DNA of 12,275 bases from Candidatus Moraniibacteriota bacterium (GCA_026396205.1 JAPLXF010000075.1:1-12275), one strand, 5' to 3'; numbered from the stretch's first letter, positions 7,530 to 12,207 are shown. Program-made: numbers and translations. The notes: generated by a model from the letters alone, not told the origin.

Positions 7530-7563
7530 AATTTTCTAATAACATCCTGCAAAATATTTTTAT

Positions 7564-7596
7564 TACAGTATTCTAGAATACTGTAGTATTTTTTAT
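7564..7596 (+). terminator. Perfect 22-bp palindrome after thrS, with T-run
   Basis: 7564-7585 is perfectly self-complementary, centred on CTAG, and followed shortly by TATTTTTTATT. It could be the thrS terminator, although a stem with no loop must open a few central bases. Its core is GTATTC-TA-GAATAC. Confidence 0.5.
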
Positions 7597-7611
7597 TATA
7601 AAATTTTATTG

Positions 7612-7650
7612 CTACCATATAAGGTTATGAGGTTATAAGGTAGTATTATA
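7612..7650 (+). repeat. 39-bp direct repeat, copy 1
   Basis: These 39 bases, starting CTACCATATAAGG, are identical to 9637-9675. Weaker similarity extends about 15 bp to the left (TATAAA-ATTTTATT). The ends CTACC and GGTAG are complementary, and the inside carries GGTTAT-type short repeats. It lies between thrS and the next terminator. Confidence 0.9.
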
Positions 7651-7659
7651 AAAAATTAT

Positions 7660-7697
7660 AAAAGCGGTCGAACATAATATGATCCGGCCGCTTTTTT
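7660..7697. terminator. Bidirectional terminator between converging genes
   Basis: AAAAGCGGTCG (7660-7670) pairs with CGGCCGCTTTT (7685-7695, one T-G wobble). It has T-rich tails on both strands and can serve thrS (+) and the 88-aa gene (-). Confidence 0.7.
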
Positions 7698-7716
7698 ATA
7701 TTTTTCAGAAGTTTTT

Positions 7717-7983
7717 TTAAAATGAGCCGCGGATCATGCTAACTTTAAAATCCGGCCCAGGAACAATATCGCCAACAAAATCATACGGCACAAGTCGGCC
7801 ATTTTCTAAACGGTAATTATGAACTTCATTAAAGTTAAAACCGTCGAAATCCGGCCACTGACCCCCTAATAACGCTTTCAGCAAAATTGGAGAAATTGCC
7901 TTGATTTTTCTTTTTTTATCCAGAGCAACTAAACTGCCCATCCTAATGCCAATAGGTGTATTAATAACTTTTATACTTGCCAT
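7717..7983 (-). CDS. 88-aa protein of unknown function
   Basis: I recognise no family. The sequence starts MASIKVINTPIGIRMGSLVALDKKRK, here shown only in part: the N-terminal 45 residues look beta-rich with a basic KKRKIK patch at 23-28. The middle is aromatic (QWPDFDGFNF, 42-51) and the end is PGPDFKVSMIRGSF-like, with no signal peptide, membrane segment or cysteine. The start is fixed by AAGGGAGG, 5 nt upstream. It follows the 116-aa gene by 37 nt on the same strand and probably shares its transcript. Its 5' leader repeats 19 nt found before that upstream gene. Confidence 0.65.
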   Translation of the reverse strand: MASIKVINTPIGIRMGSLVALDKKRKIKAISPILLKALLGGQWPDFDGFNFNEVHNYRLENGRLVPYDFVGDIVPGPDFKVSMIRGSF

Positions 7984-7988
7984 ATAAT

Positions 7989-8007
7989 CCTCCCTTGATT
8001 TTCGGTT
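7989..8007 (-). promoter_or_regulatory. Shared SD leader, copy before 88-aa gene
   Basis: AACCGAAAATCAAGGGAGG (minus strand) recurs exactly at 8380-8398 before the 116-aa gene. It contains the SD and 11 nt upstream of it. Confidence 0.6.
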
Positions 8008-8020
8008 GATTTAAATTTTC

Positions 8021-8371
8021 TTAGACAAAATTTTTAATATGCTTTTCGATTCCTTCCACTTCCCGGTTCAGGTCACTGCTTTCCAGACAACCGTATCTTA
8101 TTTTGTGTGAGACATTAATTCTCTGGATAATCGCAGTTCCCGGCAAAAATTTCAGACCCTCTACTATAGATCCATGTATTTTAGTTTCTGGATGTTTAGC
8201 GGAGCCAAAACAAACAATCAGAAAAACAGCAGCATCTTCTTCTTCAACCCTGACCAGTTCTGCAGTATACCTTTTAGCCAAACCGGCTATATTGAATGCT
8301 ATCAATGGATTGGATTTAGCTAATTCTTTCCTGATTTTGGCTACTTCGGTTTTAATTTCTTTTTTTTTCAT
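8021..8371 (-). CDS. 116-aa protein of unknown function
   Basis: I recognise no family. It has a charged N-terminus likely to be helical (MKKKEIKTEVAKIRKELAK), a mixed hydrophobic centre (AVFLIVCFG, about 48-56) too polar around it for a clear membrane helix, and an acidic-basic C-terminal helix (EVEGIEKHIKNFV). Two cysteines (Cys54 and one near position 95). The start is set by AAGGGAGG, 8-9 nt upstream. It is first in a two-gene unit and diverges from miaB. A link to tRNA modification would be guesswork. Confidence 0.65.
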   Translation of the reverse strand: MKKKEIKTEVAKIRKELAKSNPLIAFNIAGLAKRYTAELVRVEEEDAAVFLIVCFGSAKHPETKIHGSIVEGLKFLPGTAIIQRINVSHKIRYGCLESSDLNREVEGIEKHIKNFV

Positions 8372-8379
8372 TTTTCTTC

Positions 8380-8398
8380 CCTCCCTTGATTTTCGGTT
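8380..8398 (-). promoter_or_regulatory. Shared SD leader, copy before 116-aa gene
   Basis: The same 19 nt as at 7989-8007. The two genes lie in tandem, so the leader may have been duplicated or selected as a strong translation start. Confidence 0.6.
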
Positions 8399-8402
8399 AA
8401 TA

Positions 8403-8431
8403 TTGATGTATTCTATTGAATACGCTATATT
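8403..8431 (+). promoter_or_regulatory. Probable miaB promoter with dyad in the spacer
   Basis: TTGATG (8403-8408), a 17-nt spacer, then TATATT (8426-8431). The inverted repeat GTATTC-tatt-GAATAC (8408-8423) fills nearly the whole spacer, where a bound repressor or activator would act. Confidence 0.5.
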
Positions 8432-8448
8432 TTTAATTTACTACTTTA

Positions 8449-8520
8449 ATGAAATATTACATCAAAACCTTCGGCTGTCAAACCCCGGCACCAAAGCAGG
8501 GCTTGGTGCGGGGCAAGTGA
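8449..8520 (+). other. 23-aa ORF echoing the MiaB N-terminus
   Basis: The frame begins MKYYIKTFGCQ and ends at TGA 8518-8520, 5 nt before the miaB ATG. Its first residues match the MiaB start downstream (KKYFIKTFGCQ). The two DNA copies agree at about 26 of 31 positions and most differences are synonymous, so this is a diverged coding copy and not a fresh duplication. After GCQ the frame runs into a palindrome. It could be a remnant of another miaB allele or a leader ORF coupled to miaB. Confidence 0.5.
8483..8513 (+). repeat. GC-rich palindromic element before miaB
   Basis: CCCCG (8483-8487) pairs with CGGGG (8509-8513), CACCAA (8489-8494) with TTGGTG (8503-8508), and GC with GC, leaving single-base bulges at 8488 and 8495 and an AGG loop. 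Its base composition contrasts with the AT-rich surroundings. It resembles a dispersed GCACCAAG palindrome I recall from other genomes. Confidence 0.65.
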
Positions 8521-8525
8521 ACTAT

Positions 8526-9554
8526 ATGCTTAAAAAATATTTTATAAAGACTTTCGGCTGTCAAATGAACTTCAGTGATTCAGAAAGAATTACTTCTATT
8601 TTAAAAAGACGGGGTTATAAGTCCGCTAAAAGCGAGGGTGAGGCGGATTTGATTGTGATTAACGCCTGTTCTGTCCGGCAATCGGCCATTGACCGGGTTT
8701 ATGCCAAAGTTCATAAATATTACAAGGCAAAAAAAATAATCCTGGCCGGATGTATTCTGAAAGAGGATAAGAAAAAACTGGCCAAAAAAGTTAAAACATT
8801 TTGGAACCCCAAAAAATATTTTAACTGTTTCCCTATCCATGAAAATAAATCAGTGGTCTATGTCCCGATTATGACCGGCTGCAATAATTTCTGCGCCTAT
8901 TGCGTTGTGCCCTACACCCGCGGACGGGAAATTTCCCGCCCGGCTTCAGAAATTATCCGCGAAGTAAAATCGCTGGTTAAAAAAGGTTATGAAGAAATAA
9001 TGCTATTGGGGCAGAATGTGAATTCTTATCGAAACCCTCGCCCCACCCTCTCCCTGAGGGAGAGGGGGCTAGGGGGTGAGGGAAATTTTTCTGATTTACT
9101 AAGAAAAATTGATACCATTCCAGGCAAATTCAGAATAACCTTTATGACTTCCCACCCGAAAGATATGTCAGATGAATTAATAGATATTATTGCCAAATCA
9201 GGAAAAATTTTGAAAGTCATCCATTTGCCGGTGCAAGCTGGCGATACTCAAATTCTCAAAAAAATGAACCGCAAATATACGGCTGTTTATTATTTAAATT
9301 TAATTAAAAAAATCCGCCAAAAAATTCCCAAAGTAAAAATTTCCACCGACATAATCGTCGGCTTTCCGGGCGAAACCCGAAAGCAGTTTGAAAACACGGT
9401 CAAGCTTTGTAAAAAAGCGAACTTTATCAAAGCTTATATTTCCCGCTATTCTCCCCGCCCCGGCACCGCGGCCGCCAAAATGGCAGACAACATTTCCCGC
9501 GCCGAAAAAAAACGCCGCTGGCTGGTTTTGGATAAATTGATAAACAAAAGTTAA
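8526..9554 (+). CDS. miaB: tRNA-2-methylthio-N6-dimethylallyladenosine synthase, short form
   Basis: A 342-aa radical-SAM methylthiotransferase that converts i6A37 to ms2i6A37 in tRNA. The UPF0004 domain carries its three cluster cysteines (Cys12 in TFGCQMN, Cys48 in NACSVR, Cys76 in LAGC). The radical-SAM motif is CNNFCAYC (Cys119, 123, 126), followed by LLGQNVNSY (161-168), SHPKDMSDELI, HLPVQAGD and IIVGFPGET. Two oddities: residues 169-186 (RNPRPTLSLRERGLGGEG) are encoded by a G/C-rich palindrome inserted in frame, and the protein stops just after the SAM domain (LINKS), so the usual C-terminal TRAM domain of about 60 residues is missing. Typical MiaB has about 440 residues. I chose ATG 8526 because it gives the conserved KYFIKTFGCQ start; no SD precedes it. 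RimO or MtaB are less likely given the HLPVQAGD and NVNSY context. Confidence 0.85.
   Translation: MLKKYFIKTFGCQMNFSDSERITSILKRRGYKSAKSEGEADLIVINACSVRQSAIDRVYAKVHKYYKAKKIILAGCILKEDKKKLAKKVKTFWNPKKYFNCFPIHENKSVVYVPIMTGCNNFCAYCVVPYTRGREISRPASEIIREVKSLVKKGYEEIMLLGQNVNSYRNPRPTLSLRERGLGGEGNFSDLLRKIDTIPGKFRITFMTSHPKDMSDELIDIIAKSGKILKVIHLPVQAGDTQILKKMNRKYTAVYYLNLIKKIRQKIPKVKISTDIIVGFPGETRKQFENTVKLCKKANFIKAYISRYSPRPGTAAAKMADNISRAEKKRRWLVLDKLINKS
9035..9083 (+). repeat. Palindromic element inserted in frame within miaB
   Basis: CCCTCTCCCT (9046-9055) and AGGGAGAGGG (9057-9066) form a near-perfect stem, flanked by CCCTC (9035-9039) and GAGGG on the right (around 9078-9082). From memory, this C/T-G/A palindrome is a common dispersed element in bacteria. 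It adds about 18 codons without breaking the frame. Confidence 0.75.
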
Positions 9555-9555
9555 A

Positions 9556-9631
9556 AAAATCTTTATTATTACGATACTATTTATCTCACTACCATATAAC
9601 ATTATATGGTAGTGAATAGTATAAAGATTTT
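9556..9631. repeat. Long interrupted hairpin after miaB
   Basis: Three nested arms pair in order: 9556-9564 with 9623-9631, 9574-9581 with 9615-9622, and 9587-9598 (CACTACCATATA) with 9603-9614, closed by ACAT. The left side carries two extra bulges. The inner arm contains CTACCATATA, which also begins the neighbouring direct repeat. Confidence 0.7.
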
Positions 9632-9636
9632 ATTTA

Positions 9637-9675
9637 CTACCATATAAGGTTATGAGGTTATAAGGTAGTATTATA
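9637..9675 (+). repeat. 39-bp direct repeat, copy 2
   Basis: Identical to 7612-7650 and in the same orientation, 2025 bp away. As with copy 1, it follows a plus-strand gene and an inverted repeat, and lies ahead of a terminator and a converging minus-strand gene. Confidence 0.9.
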
Positions 9676-9696
9676 ATTTAAATGATTTTGAGGAAA

Positions 9697-9743
9697 TTTA
9701 AAAAGGCAGCTGGGATATATGGTTCATCCCAACTGCCTTTTGC
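9697..9743. terminator. Bidirectional terminator
   Basis: 9701-9716 (AAAAGGCAGCTGGGAT) pairs with 9726-9741 with one mismatch. A-rich and T-rich edges allow it to end miaB transcription and back up the terminator of the opposing gene. Confidence 0.65.
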
Positions 9744-9796
9744 AAAGCTTGAATTTATAAATTTTTCATAGCTTCCTCTGTATAAAACCTTAGAAA

Positions 9797-9840
9797 AATA
9801 AAAAGGTGGAAGTAAAAATAATATTTACCCCACCCCTTTA
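9797..9840 (-). terminator. Terminator of the 137-aa gene
   Basis: An interrupted stem pairs AAAGG-TGG-GTAAA with TTTAC-CCA-CCTTT. On the minus strand it is followed by TTTTTATTTTT, 20-60 nt past the TAG at 9861. Confidence 0.6.
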
Positions 9841-9860
9841 GTTTCCTGGATAATCTTAGA

Positions 9861-10274
9861 CTAAACTGATTTCAGATACAATGCACTCCTTAAAAAATGA
9901 TATGTGTTACTTACCTGATGAGTCAGGTAATCTGTCTGTCCCATGAAAATCAGCAATAGATTAGCAATATCTTGATAAGAAAGAATTTTCATGGATCTTA
10001 TATTTTGGTGATTTTTCTCACCAGTACTTCCGTAAATTCTCGTCCTTGTATATTCAGCATCTTCCATACTCCTTGGAATACCGCTTTCCCTGAAATCCAT
10101 CTTATCCAGAGATATGTCCCCTTTTTCCGGATCAAAATATCCGACGGTTCCGATATGAAAACTGTCATCTTCCAATTCCATCAACAGCAACGGCTTTGCG
10201 TCTACAAATTTGCCGTTTTCTTCTTCTTTCTTCTTTGCTTCAGCAATGATGTCTGATAACTCACCTTTTTTCAT
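9861..10274 (-). CDS. 137-aa protein of unknown function
   Basis: I recognise no family. The N-terminal 22 residues form a charged helix (MKKGELSDIIAEAKKKEEEN). The centre looks like a small beta domain (PLLLMELEDDSFHIGTVGYF, about 28-47). The C-terminal part (about 92-135) has a hydrophobic helix, ANLLLIFMG, and aromatic residues. No cysteines or signal peptide. The start is set by GAAGGGAG, 6 nt before the ATG, and transcription by a near-consensus promoter at 10354-10382. It is monocistronic, between miaB and miaA but on the opposite strand. Confidence 0.65.
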   Translation of the reverse strand: MKKGELSDIIAEAKKKEEENGKFVDAKPLLLMELEDDSFHIGTVGYFDPEKGDISLDKMDFRESGIPRSMEDAEYTRTRIYGSTGEKNHQNIRSMKILSYQDIANLLLIFMGQTDYLTHQVSNTYHFLRSALYLKSV

Positions 10275-10353
10275 TATTATCTCCCTTCGTTTGATTTTTG
10301 TTTATTTTTAGCCTATTTTAGTTAGTATTGCTTTGTAAAAGACCTGATTTAAG

Positions 10354-10382
10354 AGTATAGCATATAATAAAACAAATGTCAA
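10354..10382 (-). promoter_or_regulatory. Strong promoter of the 137-aa gene, overlapping the miaA start
   Basis: Minus strand TTGACA (10377-10382), a 17-nt spacer ending in TGC, then TATACT (10354-10359), an extended -10. The -35 covers the second and third bases of the miaA ATG on the other strand. Confidence 0.75.
10363..10368 (+). promoter_or_regulatory. miaA -10 box, probably leaderless transcript
   Basis: TATAAT ends 7 nt before the miaA ATG at 10376. No clear -35 is seen and no SD precedes the start. Confidence 0.5.
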
Positions 10383-11386
10383 ATGCAGAGTTAGCTAACA
10401 AAGTAATCGTCATTCTCGGCCCAACGGCTTCGGGGAAGTCGGATTTGGCGATTAGAATTGCTAAGAAATACAATGGCGAAATCATTTCGGCAGATAGCAG
10501 GCAAATATATAAATATATGCCTATTGGGACAGGCAGGGTTCCAAAAGATAAAAATCCGAAATCTGAAATCCGAAATCCGAAACAAATCCAAAATCCAAAA
10601 TCCAAAGATTTATTTTTTTCCGGCGGCGTGAGACATTATTTGTTAGATTTTATAAATCCTAAACAGGAATACAACGTTTCCCATTTTAAAAAAGACACGG
10701 AAAAAATTATAAAAGATATTCTAGGTCGCGGAAAATTGCCAATCATTTGCGGCGGGACGGGGTTTTGGATCTCGGCGCTGACGGATAATAAAATATTTCC
10801 GGAAGTTAAACCCGATAAAGATTTGAGAAAGAGACTTGAGAAAGAGAGCGCGGAAAAACTTTTTGCAAAGCTTAAAAAATTGGATGCGGAAAGAGCAAGC
10901 GTAATTGATAAGTATAACAAAATAAGATTAATACGCGCGCTAGAGATATGCAAGGCAATTGGTAGAGTTCCGAAATTAGTAATTAGTAATTCGCGACAAG
11001 AAAAAAATCTAAATTACAAATTACCAATTACAAATTACCAATTCATCCAAATAGGAATTGATATTCCAAAAGAAAAATTATACCAAAATATTAAAGCCCG
11101 GCTGGAAAAAAGATTTAAAGCAGGGTTAATAAAAGAAGTTGAAAATCTGCGCAAAATTTATAAATTGAGCTGGAAAAAAATTCAGTCTTTCGGGCTGGCT
11201 TATTATTGGATACCATTATATTTAAAGAAAAAATTATCCAAAGAAGAACTATTTGAAAAAATTTATCAAGCAGAAAGGGATTACTCAAAGCGCCAAATGA
11301 CCTGGTTTAAAAAAGATGGAAGAATATTTTGGATCAAAAATAATCAAATTATAATTCCAGCTATAAATAACTTTCTTGGAAAATAA
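10376..11386 (+). CDS. miaA: tRNA dimethylallyltransferase
   Basis: A 336-aa P-loop enzyme that transfers the dimethylallyl group to N6 of A37 in tRNAs reading U-starting codons, making the MiaB substrate. Walker A is GPTASGKS (15-22). SADSRQIYKYMPIGT (38-52) holds the catalytic Asp40, ICGGTGF is at 124-130, RLIRALE is at 184-190, and KRQMTWF is at 305-311. Two stretches are unusual. Residues 59-77 are encoded by a 7-bp tandem repeat and give a Lys/Asn/Pro-rich insert. Residues 200-223 are encoded by AATTAGT and AAATTAC-type repeats. Both lie in segments that vary between family members, so activity is probably kept. The usual GY in the IGYKE segment reads GLAYYW. Start at ATG 10376 by frame and -10 position. 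Confidence 0.93.
   Translation: MSNAELANKVIVILGPTASGKSDLAIRIAKKYNGEIISADSRQIYKYMPIGTGRVPKDKNPKSEIRNPKQIQNPKSKDLFFSGGVRHYLLDFINPKQEYNVSHFKKDTEKIIKDILGRGKLPIICGGTGFWISALTDNKIFPEVKPDKDLRKRLEKESAEKLFAKLKKLDAERASVIDKYNKIRLIRALEICKAIGRVPKLVISNSRQEKNLNYKLPITNYQFIQIGIDIPKEKLYQNIKARLEKRFKAGLIKEVENLRKIYKLSWKKIQSFGLAYYWIPLYLKKKLSKEELFEKIYQAERDYSKRQMTWFKKDGRIFWIKNNQIIIPAINNFLGK
10552..10604 (+). repeat. 7-bp tandem repeat inside miaA
   Basis: Four AAATCCG units (one with a C-to-T change, 10552-10579), AAAC, then three AAATCCA units (10584-10604). The period of 7 makes 21 nt the shortest frame-neutral change of whole units. Confidence 0.9.
10974..11043 (+). repeat. Second A/T-rich repeat tract inside miaA
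   Basis: AATTAGT occurs twice at 10974-10987. After a short unique stretch, AAATTAC/AAATTACC units alternate at 11011-11043. Confidence 0.75.
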
Positions 11387-11388
11387 AT

Positions 11389-11418
11389 AAGCCCTACTTT
11401 TCTACAAGAGTAGGGCTT
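11389..11418. terminator. Terminator between converging miaA and 115-aa gene
   Basis: AAGCCCTACT (11389-11398) pairs exactly with AGTAGGGCTT (11409-11418). The minus-strand tail is TATTTATTTT and the plus-strand tail is a short TTT. Confidence 0.7.
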
Positions 11419-11437
11419 TAAAAGAATCGTTGTCTTT

Positions 11438-11785
11438 TCAAAATTCCCAGGTTTCGTCCCGTTCTTTGCCAGGTAAAATAACTATATGTTGCTTGACTAA
11501 AACCAAATTGACTTTTCGGTCTTTAGGAAAATAATAGAACGACCGGGAATCCATGGCTTTTTCGGGAACAATAATCTTAAATTTCTTTGCCCGTTTGTCT
11601 TTTTTGATCCTTATTTCTTCAACTTCTATCTGCGGGGGTTCGGTAAAGTAAATTTTTACCCTTTCATCTGAATCCCCATTGCAATCAAAATAAACATGCT
11701 TGCCAATAGCTATTCCTTCCAGCAGTTCTTCGGGTATTCCCATTTCCCCCTTTTTGGAAACTTCTATCTGCACAATTTTAATCAT
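11438..11785 (-). CDS. 115-aa protein of unknown function
   Basis: I recognise no family with confidence. The first 32 residues (VSKKGEMGIPEELLEGIAIGKHVYF region) recall the swapped-hairpin layout of AbrB/SpoVT-type proteins (short strand, KGxxxIP, helix, G-K-V), but the rest does not follow that family. A lysine-rich centre (RIKKDKRAKKFK, 59-70) could bind nucleic acid. The remainder is beta-rich. It ends in TGA, has an AAGGAGG SD 7 nt ahead of the ATG, and its own promoter at 11832-11860. Confidence 0.65.
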   Translation of the reverse strand: MIKIVQIEVSKKGEMGIPEELLEGIAIGKHVYFDCNGDSDERVKIYFTEPPQIEVEEIRIKKDKRAKKFKIIVPEKAMDSRSFYYFPKDRKVNLVLVKQHIVILPGKERDETWEF

Positions 11786-11831
11786 GGCACTCCCTCCTTG
11801 GTTAGTTAGTTAATAAGAACTACAACTGCCA

Positions 11832-11860
11832 AGTTTAGCAAACACTTATCTTATTGTCAA
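11832..11860 (-). promoter_or_regulatory. Promoter of the 115-aa gene
   Basis: Minus strand TTGACA (11855-11860), a 17-nt spacer ending in TGC, then TAAACT (11832-11837). It follows the terminator of the cysteine-rich gene by about 5 nt. Confidence 0.65.
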
Positions 11861-11899
11861 GCAATAAAAAACAGGGAAACTTAAGTTTCAAGTTTCCCT
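11861..11899 (-). terminator. Terminator of the cysteine-rich gene
   Basis: AGGGAAACTT (11873-11882) pairs exactly with AAGTTTCCCT (11890-11899). On the minus strand it is followed by GTTTTTTATT. Confidence 0.8.
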
Positions 11900-11908
11900 C
11901 ATGCGAAT

Positions 11909-12067
11909 TTATTTCAGCCCGATGTTACAGGCTAGCCCGCAATCAGCCTGATTAAGGACGGGTTTCTGGCAATAATCGCAGTTTCCATGGCAACATCCGC
12001 AGCGGCTTATGACACAAATACACAACATTCTTTCCTGCACTAAATCTCGACTGTCATATGAATCCAT
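11909..12067 (-). CDS. 52-aa cysteine-rich protein
   Basis: A small frame with nine cysteines: Cys16, 18, 23, 25, 26, 30, 33, 43 and 47, plus His27. The core reads RCGCCHGNCDYCQK (22-35), so CxC and CxxC spacings dominate, as in metal-binding proteins. A metallothionein-like, zinc-ribbon or Fe-S role is possible, but I recognise no family. There is no signal peptide. The start is secure: AAGGAGGG (12071-12078) lies 3 nt before the ATG, and the gene ends just before its own terminator. The only promoter I see is at 12180-12207, with a terminator hairpin between it and the gene, suggesting control by attenuation. Confidence 0.7.
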   Translation of the reverse strand: MDSYDSRDLVQERMLCICVISRCGCCHGNCDYCQKPVLNQADCGLACNIGLK

Positions 12068-12098
12068 ATTCCCTCCTTCCTTTTTTTAAAAAGAACCT

Positions 12099-12125
12099 AA
12101 AAAAAATCGCCCCTATTGGGCGATT
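12099..12125 (-). terminator. Attenuator-like terminator ahead of the cysteine-rich gene
   Basis: AATCGCCC (12105-12112) pairs with GGGCGATT (12118-12125). On the minus strand the stem ends in eight T residues. It lies between the promoter and the cysteine-rich CDS, about 30 nt before its ATG. The stop codon of the leader ORF (12113-12115) is in the loop. Confidence 0.7.
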
Positions 12126-12169
12126 GCCTTCCAGAAATATTTATTAAATTCAAAATTGTTTTTCTGCAT
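12113..12169 (-). CDS. Possible 18-aa leader peptide
   Basis: MQKNNFEFNKYFWKAIAQ followed by TAG. The ATG lies 10 nt past the TATAAT box, so the transcript is nearly leaderless and has no SD. Five aromatic residues fall within eight positions (6-13). The frame ends inside the loop of the downstream terminator, the geometry expected of a translated attenuator. A short arm, CAGAAA/TTTCTG (12132-12137 with 12161-12166), could form an alternative stem. The transcript could also be a non-coding RNA of about 75 nt. Confidence 0.4.
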   Translation of the reverse strand: MQKNNFEFNKYFWKAIAQ

Positions 12170-12179
12170 ATCTTGATTA

Positions 12180-12207
12180 ATTATAGAAGATCAGTAAAAT
12201 TTGTCAA
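12180..12207 (-). promoter_or_regulatory. Consensus promoter of leader ORF and cysteine-rich gene
   Basis: Minus strand TTGACA (12202-12207), a 16-nt spacer, then TATAAT (12180-12185). Both boxes match consensus fully, the best match in the window. Confidence 0.8.

Larger units (their letters stand above)
9555..9860. other. Intergenic region between miaB and the 137-aa gene
   Basis: No gene seen. It holds the long hairpin, direct repeat copy 2 and two terminator-like hairpins, leaving little unexplained sequence (about 9745-9795). Confidence 0.6.

Noticed and set aside
8103..8525. Upstream extension of the miaB frame
   Set aside because: It overlaps the 116-aa gene on the other strand and adds nothing like MiaB before the conserved KYFIKTFGCQ start.
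7612..9675. CRISPR array
   Set aside because: Only two copies 2 kb apart with genes between; no regular spacers and no cas genes.
9555..9860. tRNA or other structured RNA gene after miaB
   Set aside because: The pairing is explained by simple inverted repeats; no cloverleaf or known RNA consensus seen.
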